A DNA stretch of 54,701 bases from Vagococcus acidifermentans (GCF_003987655.1 NZ_NGKC01000017.1:1-54701); one strand, 5' to 3'; shown: positions 40,547 through 49,718, numbered from the stretch's first letter. The notes: generated by a model not told the origin, from the letters alone. Translations and numbers: made by a program.

Positions 40547-41941
40547 ATGAGCGATGTACCTGCATTAGAAGAATATAAATACGGATTTCACGATGATGTA
40601 AAACCTGTGTTCACTACTGGAGAAGGGTTGAGCGAAGACATCGTCCGTGAAATTTCAGAAGCCAAAGAAGAACCAGAGTGGATGCTTGAATTCCGCCTGA
40701 AATCGTTGGAAATCTTCAATAAAATGCCCATGCAAAAATGGGGACCTGACTTATCAGACATTGATTTTGAAAAACTGAACTATTTTCAGCGGGCAAGCGA
40801 CCGCCCTGTAAGAGACTGGGAAGATGTGCCGGATAAAATCAAAGAAACCTTTGAACGAATCGGTATTCCGGAAGCAGAAAGAAAATATTTGGCCGGAGCC
40901 TCCGCCCAATATGAATCAGAAGTGGTCTACCACAACATGAAAGAAGAATTCCAAAAACTGGGTATTGTCTTTACAGACACCGATTCGGCATTGAAAGAGT
41001 ACCCTGATTTATTTAAAAAATATTTTTCCAAAATCGTGCCGCCGACTGACAATAAACTGGCTGCACTGAACTGCGCCGTTTGGTCAGGAGGCACATTCAT
41101 CTACGTGCCGAAAGGGGTCAAAGTGGACGTGCCGCTGCAGACCTATTTCCGGATCAATGCGGAAAACACCGGGCAGTTCGAGCGGACACTGATCATCGTG
41201 GACGAAGGGGCAAGCGTGCACTATGTCGAAGGCTGTACCGCACCAACCTATTCAAGCAACAGCTTGCACGCCGCAATCGTGGAAATATTTACCCATAAAG
41301 ATGCGTATACCCGCTACACGACCATTCAGAACTGGTCGGACAACGTCTACAACCTTGTAACTAAACGGGCAAAAGCGTACGAAGGTGCAACCGTTGAGTG
41401 GATTGACGGCAACCTCGGTGCTAAGACGACCATGAAGTACCCAAGTGTTTATCTTGACGGCAAAGGCGCTCGCGGTACGATGTTGTCAGTTGCATTTGCC
41501 GGTGCCGGCCAAATTCAGGACACAGGGGCGAAAATGATTCATAATGCGCCGAATACGTCCAGCTCCATCGTCTCAAAATCTATTTCGAAAGATGGCGGAG
41601 AAGTCAACTACCGCGGACAAGTCACATTCGGCAAGAAGAGCCAAGGCTCCATCTCGCACATCGAATGCGATACAATCATCATGGATGAACTGTCCAAGAG
41701 CGACACCATCCCGTTCAACGAGTTTCACAACAGCCAAGTGGCTCTGGAACATGAAGCCAAAGTATCAAAAATTTCAGAAGAACAGCTGTACTACCTGATG
41801 AGCCGCGGCCTGTCAGAACAAGAAGCAACTGAAATGATCGTCATGGGCTTTGTTGAACCATTTACGAAAGAGTTGCCGATGGAATATGCGGTTGAGTTGA
41901 ATCGGTTGATAAGTTATGAGATGGAAGGCAGTGTAGGCTAG
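40547..41941 (+). CDS. sufB: Fe-S assembly scaffold protein SufB
   Basis: The ATG at 40547 ([19 protein letters not shown]) follows AAGGAGTG; the ORF extends upstream into sufU and is not used. The 464-residue length matches Bacillus SufB. Typical segments are [35 protein letters not shown] and [21 protein letters not shown]. Last gene of the operon. Confidence 0.97.
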   Translation: MSDVPALEEYKYGFHDDVKPVFTTGEGLSEDIVREISEAKEEPEWMLEFRLKSLEIFNKMPMQKWGPDLSDIDFEKLNYFQRASDRPVRDWEDVPDKIKETFERIGIPEAERKYLAGASAQYESEVVYHNMKEEFQKLGIVFTDTDSALKEYPDLFKKYFSKIVPPTDNKLAALNCAVWSGGTFIYVPKGVKVDVPLQTYFRINAENTGQFERTLIIVDEGASVHYVEGCTAPTYSSNSLHAAIVEIFTHKDAYTRYTTIQNWSDNVYNLVTKRAKAYEGATVEWIDGNLGAKTTMKYPSVYLDGKGARGTMLSVAFAGAGQIQDTGAKMIHNAPNTSSSIVSKSISKDGGEVNYRGQVTFGKKSQGSISHIECDTIIMDELSKSDTIPFNEFHNSQVALEHEAKVSKISEEQLYYLMSRGLSEQEATEMIVMGFVEPFTKELPMEYAVELNRLISYEMEGSVG

Positions 41942-41990
41942 ACATTTTATATAGGCACTTCGTCAAATCGGACTGATAGTATCACCTATG

Positions 41991-42033
41991 AACATCGGAG
42001 TAAGGAATGGTTTCCCTTCTCCGGTGTTTTTTA
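41991..42033 (+). terminator. Terminator after sufB
   Basis: AACATCGGAG pairs with CTCCGGTGTT and runs into T6. Confidence 0.8.
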
Positions 42034-42325
42034 TTTTATTTGAATCAACCCACTCAGCAAAAAGATGCGTGTGGGCATATTGGTAAAGCTTCTAAAGCCA
42101 TAAGCGATTCGTTTTAAGGTCTTAATACACGTTTTTTAACCGACCATTGGAATACGGTGTGGTGAAGGCTAGGTGAATACCACTCTCGTATTTGAAAAAG
42201 GGGTTGCCATACCAATGCCTTGCTACAGGCTGAGTTACCGGCTTTTGACTCTGTTTTCTTTTCTCTCTGAATAATTGATAAAAAGCTTCAACTATTAGCA
42301 ATCCAAAAGCTAGTCTCGTTTTGGA
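42031..42325 (-). pseudogene. Decayed ISL3-family transposase, C-terminal fragment
   Basis: On the minus strand one frame reads EAFYQLFRERK, then HWYGNPFFKYESGIHLAFTT, then PYSNGRL; after a one-base frameshift near 42135 the other frame continues IKTLKRIAYGFRSFTNMPTR and IFLLSG. The PYSNG...IKTLKRxAYGFRSF...RTRIFL pattern is the end of the ISL3-family DDE transposase. The N-terminal two thirds are missing and there are no visible terminal repeats, so this is an old scar. Confidence 0.85.
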
Positions 42326-42361
42326 CTATCCTAATTCTATGGTAACATTATTATTCATAAA

Positions 42362-42535
42362 CTATTTTTTTCTTTTTTTATCAACTGCAAAAAATTTAAC
42401 TTCTTTAGTTTCTGGATCGATCGAAGCTTGTAGCTCAATGTCTCCAAATACTTTAAATTGATTGTGCTCAACAGGATATAACCTGATAAATTTCCCCTCA
42501 CGAGTTCTAACATTGTACCATTGTTCCTTTTTCAT
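42362..42535 (-). CDS. Small basic protein, 57 residues, unknown function
   Basis: The ORF opens at 42535 with an excellent site, CGGAGGTGAGA, eight bases upstream. The product starts MKKEQWYNVRTREGKFIRLY, contains EHNQFKVFGDIELQASID and ends in the basic VDKKRKK. It looks like a compact soluble beta protein. I do not recognise the family. The position between an IS remnant and a gene fragment suggests imported DNA, but the intact frame and ribosome binding site favour a live gene. Confidence 0.6.
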   Translation of the reverse strand: MKKEQWYNVRTREGKFIRLYPVEHNQFKVFGDIELQASIDPETKEVKFFAVDKKRKK

Positions 42536-42661
42536 GAGTTTCTCACCTCCGTTGACAATGATTTTACAAGATCATGAATTAAGAAACATGAAACGAGTCT
42601 ATAAGTTCGAAATTAAAAATTGTTAGTGCTGATTATACACAGTAATCATATGGTGAGGTAA

Positions 42662-43024
42662 GCTGGTGAAGGAACGCAACCAGGCGCAAGTTATAAACGT
42701 TTCAGAGGCAAGTTTTTAGACGTGTGCCAGAGAGGACCTTGGGATTTTGGGAAGATGATGCTGGCTTCGGTTTGTGGCTCTTGGTGTTTCATTTACATAA
42801 CACCTATTTATTGGTTAATTGGGCAAGAAAGTATAACTAATGTATCTTACCGGTTTGATAAACATCTATCAGCCTGTCAAATTGTCGTTTTATTTTTTAG
42901 TTCGTACGTGTTTACAACAATCGCCATCTTACGCCGATTATACAAACGTACATACTTGTCGCAAACCAAGAGCAGTATGAAAAATAAAAAAATCTGGTTA
43001 TCTACATCGATAAACAGACTGTAA
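42662..43024 (+). pseudogene. Membrane-protein fragment, unknown family
   Basis: An open frame begins right after a stop at 42659-42661 with GEGTQPGASYKRFRGKFLDV and continues through CQRGPWDFGKMMLASV, two membrane helices (about IYITPIYWLI and IVVLFFSSYVFTTIAIL) and a basic tail. The best start with a possible site is the ATG at 42755, which would discard the first, protein-like segment. I therefore read it as a gene that has lost its 5' end, though a small two-helix protein from 42722 or 42755 is possible. Confidence 0.4.
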
Positions 43025-43071
43025 TATGCTAATAAATTTTATGTGTTGACGACTATTTTTCAAAATAAAAC

Positions 43072-43106
43072 AAAAAGGTTCAAAACAGTTTCCTGCATGA
43101 ACCTTT
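43072..43106 (-). terminator. Terminator of the selenocysteine tRNA gene
   Basis: On the minus strand AAAGGTTCA pairs with TGAACCTTT and is followed by TTGTTTTATTTT. It lies 45 bp after the tRNA 3' end. Confidence 0.75.
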
Positions 43107-43150
43107 ATATATCAACGTTTCGAAACTCATTCAAAACCGTTAAAATCTAT

Positions 43151-43247
43151 TGGCGGGAATGTGTGGGAATCGAACCCACCCAAGAAGCTCCTAACTCCTC
43201 ATACTGGTTTTGAAGACCAGAGGGCACACCAGAACCCATCCACTCCC
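43151..43247 (-). tRNA. selC: Selenocysteine tRNA, anticodon TCA
   Basis: A 97-nt tRNA with encoded CCA. It starts GGGAGTGG, has a long D arm (GGGTTC...GTGCCC), the anticodon arm CTGGT-CTTCAAA-ACCAG with anticodon TCA at 43211-43213, a long variable arm of about 20 nt and the T arm GTGGG-TTCGATT-CCCAC. The extended acceptor, six-pair D stem, large variable arm and UGA-reading anticodon are specific for tRNA-Sec. selA lies 200 bp away on the other strand. Confidence 0.95.
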
Positions 43248-43254
43248 ACTAGAG

Positions 43255-43284
43255 AGTATAACATATAAGACAGGAAGTATTCAA
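43255..43284 (-). promoter_or_regulatory. Promoter of the selenocysteine tRNA gene
   Basis: On the minus strand TTGAAT (43279-43284) and TATACT (43255-43260) are 18 bp apart. Transcription would start at about the tRNA 5' end at 43247. Confidence 0.6.
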
Positions 43285-43446
43285 CTTAATTTTGAATATA
43301 AAAAACATCACATATAAATAAAAAAATGTTTAAAATATGTTATGATAATTTATGATAAATACCACTAACATATACCCATCTCGTAATTTTATAAACTTAA
43401 GTGAAGACTGTGAATCAACGAAATAATCAAGGAAAGCGGGGAGCTT

Positions 43447-44826
43447 ATGAAGAAAAAAATAGTCGTGCCATCGATTACTGAAATGCTGCAAGCAGATCTC
43501 GCACAGGATTTGCTGTTGAATTACCCAAGAAATTTGGTTGTGGAACATTTCAGAAAGGCAGCGGATATTAGCCGTCACCAGCAGCTGACAGAAGAGGCGG
43601 AGCCAAAAACTGTCTCTGAGCTCATCAATGAAGCGAAGCGGACGATAGAAGCGGCATACCAGCCGACGCTTGTCCGTGTAATCAATGCAACCGGGACTGT
43701 TCTGCATACGAATTTAGGACGTGCCAGACTGTCGTCCAAGCTGAGGGAAGAGCTGGTTGATATTGCGTGCAACTATGTGAATGTTGAGTACACGCTAGAA
43801 ACAGGTCAGCGCGGGTCCCGCTATGATCATTTGGAACAGACATTGACTAAACTGACTGGCGCGGAGGCGGCGCTTGTTGTGAATAACAATGCTGCCGCAG
43901 TGCTTTTGAGTTTGACGACATTGGCACAAGGAAAAGAGGTCATCGTTTCGCGGGGCGAACTCGTGGAAATCGGCGGTTCATTCAGGATTCCTGAAATCAT
44001 GACGCTGGGCGGTTGTCTGCTGAAGGAGGTAGGCACGACAAATAAAACCCATCGCTTTGATTATGAACGGGCAATTGATGAAGATGAAACGGCGCTGCTT
44101 TTAAAAGTACACCGCAGTAATTTTTCGATTGTCGGATTTTCTGAAAGCGTGTCGTTGAAGGAACTGAAAGAAATCGGGCAAGAGGCAGGTCTGCCGGTGA
44201 TGTATGATATGGGCAGCGGAAGTTTGCTGTCGCTTCAGCAGCATGGTTTGCCAGAGGAAGAAACCGTTCAGGACGCGCTGGCTGCTGGTGCAGATATCGT
44301 TACGTTCAGCGGCGACAAGCTGCTTGGCGGTCCCCAAGCCGGTGTGATTGTCGGAAAGAAAGAGTACATTGAACGGATGAAACGGCATCAGCTGACACGG
44401 GCGCTGAGGGTGGACAAGTTGACGATAGCGGCTCTGGAAGGGACGCTTCGCCAATATTTTGACGAGGAACAAGCGATTGCCAACATACCGACACTCCAGA
44501 TGCTGGCGGTCTCCGACGATGTACTGAAAGCAAAAGCAGAAACATTGTGCCGGCTTCTGTCACAGCATGATTCACTGGCTGTCCGTCTGGAACAGGGGAC
44601 TTCTAAAGTTGGCGGCGGTTCCATGCCTGAGCTTGAATTGCCGACATGGCTCGTTTCCGTGTCGCCAAAACAGATGTCTGTTACAGATTTTGTGACCGAG
44701 CTGCGTCATGGAAAAACCCCGGTCATCGCGCGAACTAAGTTTGATTTATGCTTGTTCGATGTCCGTACGATTACCGAGGATGAGCTGTCAATCGTGGCAG
44801 ACGAAGTAGCAGCAGTGCTTTCGTAA
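43447..44826 (+). CDS. selA: L-seryl-tRNA(Sec) selenium transferase
   Basis: A PLP enzyme converting Ser-tRNA(Sec) to Sec-tRNA(Sec) with selenophosphate. The 459-residue protein has the family core RVINATGTVLHTNLGRA, NNNAAAVLL, and the PLP lysine K291 in FSGDKLLGGPQAG. A GGGGAG site precedes the ATG. The gene is alone: selB is not downstream, and neither selD nor a selenoprotein gene is visible in the window. With tRNA-Sec next to it, the SelA assignment is firm. Confidence 0.96.
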   Translation: MKKKIVVPSITEMLQADLAQDLLLNYPRNLVVEHFRKAADISRHQQLTEEAEPKTVSELINEAKRTIEAAYQPTLVRVINATGTVLHTNLGRARLSSKLREELVDIACNYVNVEYTLETGQRGSRYDHLEQTLTKLTGAEAALVVNNNAAAVLLSLTTLAQGKEVIVSRGELVEIGGSFRIPEIMTLGGCLLKEVGTTNKTHRFDYERAIDEDETALLLKVHRSNFSIVGFSESVSLKELKEIGQEAGLPVMYDMGSGSLLSLQQHGLPEEETVQDALAAGADIVTFSGDKLLGGPQAGVIVGKKEYIERMKRHQLTRALRVDKLTIAALEGTLRQYFDEEQAIANIPTLQMLAVSDDVLKAKAETLCRLLSQHDSLAVRLEQGTSKVGGGSMPELELPTWLVSVSPKQMSVTDFVTELRHGKTPVIARTKFDLCLFDVRTITEDELSIVADEVAAVLS

Positions 44827-44902
44827 AATGAAGAGCCGGAACGTTTTTCTCTCACCTGTCAGCAAAAGACGGGATGTGTGACAAATTTTTTGAAAATTTT
44901 TA

Positions 44903-44931
44903 TTGCATAAATAAAAAAAGAATGATATATT
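44903..44931 (+). promoter_or_regulatory. Promoter of the spermidine operon
   Basis: TTGCAT (44903-44908) and TATATT (44926-44931) are spaced by 17 bp. The predicted start near 44938 leaves a 5' leader of about 400 nt. Confidence 0.75.
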
Positions 44932-44937
44932 GATTTT

Positions 44938-45338
44938 GCAATTTTGAATTGCGAACGAGAGAGGCATGGGAATAACTATTACTGCGCCAAACTTATTGCT
45001 GTTTTAAAGAACAGATTTGAAGTAGTAAAGGGGCTTTCGCGCCCATTGAAGAGATTCTGAAAAGGGTCGACTCAAATTTTTTATAACATAATGTACAGGA
45101 AATATCCGCATTATGCTTGTGAAAACGATCAGTGAGAGTGGTAAAAGTAATAGTTACTATACGAACTCAAACGTTCTACAATGACGAATATGCCAGATGA
45201 CACATGTGTTGTGTTGTTTGACGTATGATTTCGTAGAGATTTAAACTCAAGCGGATGTGCATAAACTGTGCACGGTGCTTGAGTTTTTTTGTCTTTCGCA
45301 CATGAAAAAAGAAGTTATCTGTAAAGAAGGTGGACCAC
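44938..45338 (+). promoter_or_regulatory. Long structured leader RNA of the spermidine operon (candidate riboswitch)
   Basis: Visible helices: GCAATT/AATTGC at 44938-44952; a long-range closing pair TAACTATTAC (about 44973) with GTAATAGTTA (about 45147); CTGTT/AACAG near 45000; a GC-rich hairpin GGGC/GCCC near 45030; CATAATG/CATTATG near 45086-45115; TACGAA/TTCGTA (about 45160 and 45230); then the terminator at 45243-45290. The left arm sequence AACTCAA of the terminator also occurs at 45164-45170, so an alternative antiterminator pairing is possible. I cannot match it to a known riboswitch class. Confidence 0.6.
45243..45290 (+). terminator. Intrinsic terminator just before speA (attenuator)
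   Basis: AAACTCAAGC (45243-45252) pairs with GCTTGAGTTT (45277-45286), with an inner GTGCA/TGCAC helix and a run of seven T. It lies 49 bp upstream of the speA start and within the same leader, so transcription must pass it for the operon to be expressed. Confidence 0.88.
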
Positions 45339-46802
45339 ATGACAGCACAAAACAGAGCTCCGATTGCTGAGGCATTGAAACAGTTTGAGAAAGCCAAAAT
45401 TGTTCCTTTTGATGTGCCTGGACATAAACGGGGGAAGGGCAATTTGGAGCTGGCTGATTTTTTTGGGAAAAAAGCGGTGTCGCTTGATGTCAATGCGATG
45501 AAACCGTTGGACAATGTGACACACCCCGTTTCAATTATTAAAGAGGCTGAATTACTTGCGGCTGAGGCCTTTCAGGCGAAACACGCTTTTTTTATGGTCA
45601 ATGGGACCACGTCAGCAGTGCAAAACATGATTTATGCCACGATACGCGCGGGCGAGAAAATAATTTTGCCGAGAAATGTTCATAAAAGCGTCATTAATGC
45701 ACTGGTGCTCGGCGGCGGTGTGCCGGTTTATGTGGAAACGCCTGTTCTGAAAGAGTTGGAGATTGCTGCCGGCATGACATTGGCTGGCGTCAAACAAGCC
45801 ATTCGTGAGCATCCCGATGCCAAGGCCGTTTTTGTTAATAATCCGACTTACTATGGCATTTGTTCGGATGTGATGGGAATTGCCCAGCTGGCGCATCAAG
45901 CCGGCATGAAAGTACTGGTCGACGAAGCCCATGGTGCGCATCTGTATTTCGGCAAAACGCTGCCGGTCAACGCGATGCTGGCAGGAGCGGACATGGCTGC
46001 AGTCAGCATGCACAAGTCCGGAGGTTCGCTGACTCAAAGTTCATTTTTACTGATTGGCGAAGGCATGGACAGTGAATATATGCGTCAAATTATTAATTTG
46101 ACACAGACGACCAGTGCCAGCTATTTGCTGATGGCGAGTCTGGACATTGCCCGGAAAAATCTGGCGTTGAAAGGGGCCAAAATTTTTGAACGGGTGGCAC
46201 TTCTGGCACAGTATGCCCGTGATGAAATCAATAGTATCGGCGATTATTACGCCTATGCAACAGAACTGATTGACCGCAGCGGCGTGTATGATTTTGATGT
46301 TACGAAGCTGTCAGTCAAAACGACAGATTTGGGACTGACTGGTGTTGAAGTGTATGACATGCTGCGTGATGAGTATGACATTCAAATTGAATTCGGCGAC
46401 ACTGCAAATATTTTGGCCTATATTTCAGTGGGCGACAGGGAACAGGATATTGAGCGGCTGGTCGGGGCTTTAAGCGAGATACGGCGGCGGTTTAAACGGG
46501 ATAAAAAAGAGCTGTTGCCCTATCAGGAAATCGTGCCGCAAGTGATACTCAGCCCGCAGCAGGCTTTTTATGCTGACAAAGAGAAAACAGTGCTGGCTGC
46601 CAGTACGGGACGCATCAGTGGTGAAATGGTCATGTGTTACCCGCCTGGTATCCCGATTGTTGCCCCGGGCGAAAGAATTACCAGCGACATTGTGTCTTAT
46701 ATCGAGTACGCCAAATTCAAAGGTTGCTCTTTGATGGGGACAGAAGACGCCACAGTCGGCAGTATTTTAACTATTTCGGAAAATGAAGGGCGGTGTCATT
46801 GA
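45339..46802 (+). CDS. speA: Arginine decarboxylase, aminotransferase-fold type (Orn/Lys/Arg decarboxylase family)
   Basis: The ATG at 45339 follows AAGGTGG; an in-frame GTG at 45330 lies within that site. The 487-residue protein has the Gram-positive SpeA layout: FDVPGHKRGKGN near the start, VNGTTSAVQNMI, VDEAHGAHLYF and the PLP lysine K226 in SMHKSGGSLTQSS. Lysine or ornithine decarboxylases share the fold, but the adjacent agmatinase points to arginine as substrate. First gene of the polyamine operon, overlapping speE. Confidence 0.9.
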   Translation: MTAQNRAPIAEALKQFEKAKIVPFDVPGHKRGKGNLELADFFGKKAVSLDVNAMKPLDNVTHPVSIIKEAELLAAEAFQAKHAFFMVNGTTSAVQNMIYATIRAGEKIILPRNVHKSVINALVLGGGVPVYVETPVLKELEIAAGMTLAGVKQAIREHPDAKAVFVNNPTYYGICSDVMGIAQLAHQAGMKVLVDEAHGAHLYFGKTLPVNAMLAGADMAAVSMHKSGGSLTQSSFLLIGEGMDSEYMRQIINLTQTTSASYLLMASLDIARKNLALKGAKIFERVALLAQYARDEINSIGDYYAYATELIDRSGVYDFDVTKLSVKTTDLGLTGVEVYDMLRDEYDIQIEFGDTANILAYISVGDREQDIERLVGALSEIRRRFKRDKKELLPYQEIVPQVILSPQQAFYADKEKTVLAASTGRISGEMVMCYPPGIPIVAPGERITSDIVSYIEYAKFKGCSLMGTEDATVGSILTISENEGRCH

Positions 46803-47659
46803 TGGATTTGTGGTTTTCAGAAGGGAAGCACCAGTCGGTTGATTTTTCAATCAAGGTGAATCAGCAGTTATACAGTCAAAAAAGCGCATTTCAGCAAATC
46901 GATATTTTTGAGTCCGATGTGTTTGGCCGTTTTTTATCACTTGACGGAGAAGTGATGATGACGGAGAAAGATGAATTTATTTACCATGAGATGATGGTAC
47001 ACGTGCCGATGTCCGTTCATCCAGATGTTAAAACAGTGCTGGTGATTGGCGGCGGTGATGGTGGGGTGGTGCGCGAGCTGGTCAAATACAATAGCATTGC
47101 ACTGATTGATGTTGTCGAAATTGATGAGCTTGTGGTCCGGGCGTGTGAAGCATTTTTGCCAGCCACGGCCGCCAGCTTTCAGGATGCGCGTGTTCATCTG
47201 ACTTTTCAGGACGGGCTGCGCTTTATCCGGCCGCTGTATGACCGGTACGATTTGATTATTGTGGATGGCACTGATCCGAATGGGTTGGGTGAAGTGCTGT
47301 TTACGAAAGAGTTTTACGGTAACTGCTACAAAGCTTTGCGTCCTGAAGGTATCTTAATCAACCAGCATGAAAGTCCCTTCTATCAGCAGGATGCGATAGC
47401 CGTGCAGAAAATTCATAGAAAGCTAACGGCCTCATTTCCAATCAGTCTCGTTTATCAGGCTCATGTTCCCAGTTATCCGTCAGGGCATTGGCTGTTTGGC
47501 TTTTCTTCCAAACGGTATCATCCGCTGGCAGATTTCAAGGATTCAGAAGGTGCAGACAGGCAATTGGCAACACGCTACTACAACCGGCCGTTGCACAAAG
47601 GTGCGTTTGCACTGCCAACCTATGTCAAGGAGTTGTTGGATTATGTTGAAGACAAATAG
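46802..47659 (+). CDS. speE: Aminopropyltransferase (spermidine synthase family)
   Basis: The ATG at 46802 overlaps the speA stop (TGATG); a GTG at 46793 is possible. The 285-residue product has VLVIGGGDGGVVREL for decarboxylated SAM, the acidic VVEIDELVV strand, and the catalytic IIVDGTDPNG where most spermidine synthases have DSTDP or DSSDP. No speD (SAM decarboxylase) is in the window. It could make spermidine if decarboxylated SAM is available, or use another polyamine acceptor. Confidence 0.88.
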   Translation: MDLWFSEGKHQSVDFSIKVNQQLYSQKSAFQQIDIFESDVFGRFLSLDGEVMMTEKDEFIYHEMMVHVPMSVHPDVKTVLVIGGGDGGVVRELVKYNSIALIDVVEIDELVVRACEAFLPATAASFQDARVHLTFQDGLRFIRPLYDRYDLIIVDGTDPNGLGEVLFTKEFYGNCYKALRPEGILINQHESPFYQQDAIAVQKIHRKLTASFPISLVYQAHVPSYPSGHWLFGFSSKRYHPLADFKDSEGADRQLATRYYNRPLHKGAFALPTYVKELLDYVEDK

Positions 47660-48503
47660 CGATACATTCATCGGCTGTGAGGCTGCTTTTACTGCGGCTG
47701 ATATTGTGCTGTTCGGCGCACCGTTTGATTCCACAACCTCTTTTCGACCGGGAACGCGTTTTGCCAGCCGGTCGATTCGCGGTGATTCCTATGGTCTGGA
47801 AGTTTACAGCCCCTATCAGGACAAAGAACTGACAGATTATCACATATGCGATGCCGGCGACTTGGAACTGTCGTTTGGGCGCACTGATTTGGCTTTGTCA
47901 GATATTTCTGAAACGACTCGCATGATTTTGTCACACGGCAAACTGCCTTTTATGATTGGCGGAGAGCATCTGGTGACCCTGGGGGCTTTTCGGGCTGTTG
48001 CAGAGAAATATCCGGATGTCCATGTGATTCAGTTTGATGCTCATACTGATTTACGGCAGGAGTATCTTGGTGCGGAATTGTCGCACGCAACAGTTATCCG
48101 GCGAATTTGGGATGTGATCGGCGACGGGCGGATTCACTCTTTCGGCATCCGTTCAGGTGAAAAAGCGGAGTTTGAGTTTGCCAGAGCGCATACGCATCTG
48201 TACCCGTTTCACTTGAATCGGGTCGAGGAAGTTGTTCAAAAATTGACAGGAAAACCAGTGTATATCACGCTGGATTTGGATGTCCTTGACCCGGCAGTTT
48301 TTCCGGGGACGGGTACACCTGAGGCGGGCGGCGTTGATTTTATGACACTGCTTTCCGCTTTGCTGGCTGTCAGCAAGCTGCAAGTCGTTGGTGCGGACAT
48401 GACTGAATTGTCGCCGCAATATGATTTAAGCGGCGCTTCGACAGCGACAGCATGCAAACTGGTAAGGGAATGGCTGCTGGCATTGTCAGCAAGACAATTA
48501 TAA
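47643..48503 (+). CDS. speB: Agmatinase
   Basis: A manganese ureohydrolase splitting agmatine into putrescine and urea. The start at 47643 (MLKTNSDTFIG) has AAGGAG upstream and overlaps speE by 17 bases. The 286-residue product has the metal ligands His109 (GGEHLVTLG), Asp132, His134 and Asp136 (FDAHTDL), and Asp211 and Asp213 (LDLDVLDP). Arginase or other ureohydrolases share these motifs, but the operon favours agmatinase. Confidence 0.92.
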   Translation: MLKTNSDTFIGCEAAFTAADIVLFGAPFDSTTSFRPGTRFASRSIRGDSYGLEVYSPYQDKELTDYHICDAGDLELSFGRTDLALSDISETTRMILSHGKLPFMIGGEHLVTLGAFRAVAEKYPDVHVIQFDAHTDLRQEYLGAELSHATVIRRIWDVIGDGRIHSFGIRSGEKAEFEFARAHTHLYPFHLNRVEEVVQKLTGKPVYITLDLDVLDPAVFPGTGTPEAGGVDFMTLLSALLAVSKLQVVGADMTELSPQYDLSGASTATACKLVREWLLALSARQL

Positions 48504-48515
48504 GGGGGAAACATA

Positions 48516-49718
48516 ATGGGGAAAGTATTAGTGATTGGTGCAGGCGGTGTGGCAAATGTTGCGATTCATAAATGCGCACAGAACAGTGAGGTCTTTCAGG
48601 AAATATGTATTGCCAGCCGAACAAAGAGCAAGTGTGATGCAATCAAGGAAAAGCTGAAAGACAGCCCGGTCAAAATCACGACTGCGCAAGTTGATGCGGA
48701 CAAAGTGGACGAACTGATTGCTTTAATTGAAGAAGTAAAACCAGATATTGTAATGAATTTGGCTCTGCCGTATCAGGATTTAACGATCATGGATGCGTGT
48801 CTGGCAACGAAAACACATTATCTGGACACTGCCAACTATGAACCGGAGGACACGGCTAAATTTGAATACAAATGGCAGTGGGCGTATCGCGAAAAATTTG
48901 AAAAAGCCGGCATCACAGCTCTGCTCGGGTCAGGATTCGATCCGGGAGTGACCAGCGTCTTTTCAGCGTATGCAATGAAGCATCATTTTGATGAAATCCA
49001 CTATATTGATATTTTAGACTGCAATGCCGGTGACCACGGATATCCTTTTGCAACCAATTTCAATCCGGAAATCAACATTCGTGAAGTGTCGGCTAAAGGC
49101 AGTTATTGGGAAGCAGGACACTGGATTGAAACAGAGCCGATGGCCATAAAAAAAGTGTATGATTTTCCGCAAATCGGCCCTAAAGACATGTACTTGCTGC
49201 ATCATGAAGAGCTGGAATCGCTGGCACTTCACATTAACGGTATTAAACGAATCCGTTTCTTCATGACGTTCGGCGAGAGCTACCTGACACATTTAACCTG
49301 TTTAGAAAACGTCGGCATGACGTCGATTGAACCGATTATGTATGAGGGAAGGGAGATTGTGCCGCTGCAATTTTTGAAAGCCGTCTTGCCGGATCCGTCA
49401 TCTTTAGGCCCGCGGACAAAAGGAAAAACCAATATCGGCTGCATTTTTACCGGTGTAAAAAACGGCAAGACTGTGCACTACTATGTGTACAATGTCTGTG
49501 ACCATGAAGCATGTTACGAAGAAGTCGGCTCTCAAGCGGTATCTTATACGACGGGCGTCCCTGCGATGATCGGCGCTATGCTGGTGATGAACGGCACGTG
49601 GCAGAAACCCGGTGTGTATAACGTGGAAGAATTTGACCCAGATCCATTTATGGCGGCTCTTAACAAGTGGGGACTCCCTTGGCAGGAAGACTTTAACCCG
49701 ACATTGGTGGAAGACTAA
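48516..49718 (+). CDS. Carboxynorspermidine/carboxyspermidine dehydrogenase (saccharopine dehydrogenase family)
   Basis: A 400-residue NAD(P)-dependent enzyme with the dinucleotide loop VLVIGAGGVANVA at residues 4-16, SGFDPGVTSVFSAYA in the middle and TTGVPAMIGAMLV near the end, as in the saccharopine-dehydrogenase-like CASDH. It condenses putrescine (or diaminopropane) with aspartate semialdehyde reductively. Its position before nspC makes this function much likelier than saccharopine metabolism. GGGGG-type site before the ATG. Confidence 0.9.
   Translation: MGKVLVIGAGGVANVAIHKCAQNSEVFQEICIASRTKSKCDAIKEKLKDSPVKITTAQVDADKVDELIALIEEVKPDIVMNLALPYQDLTIMDACLATKTHYLDTANYEPEDTAKFEYKWQWAYREKFEKAGITALLGSGFDPGVTSVFSAYAMKHHFDEIHYIDILDCNAGDHGYPFATNFNPEINIREVSAKGSYWEAGHWIETEPMAIKKVYDFPQIGPKDMYLLHHEELESLALHINGIKRIRFFMTFGESYLTHLTCLENVGMTSIEPIMYEGREIVPLQFLKAVLPDPSSLGPRTKGKTNIGCIFTGVKNGKTVHYYVYNVCDHEACYEEVGSQAVSYTTGVPAMIGAMLVMNGTWQKPGVYNVEEFDPDPFMAALNKWGLPWQEDFNPTLVED

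Noticed and set aside
42662-44826. Selenoprotein gene beside the Sec machinery
   Set aside because: I looked for frames continuing through TGA with family motifs near the tRNA-Sec and found none.
44938-45338. Lysine riboswitch or T-box as identity of the speA leader
   Set aside because: Fragments such as AAAGGGG...GAAG recall the L-box, but the AGAGGNGC/AGTA core and the conserved 3' side are missing; no T-box 14-mer is present.
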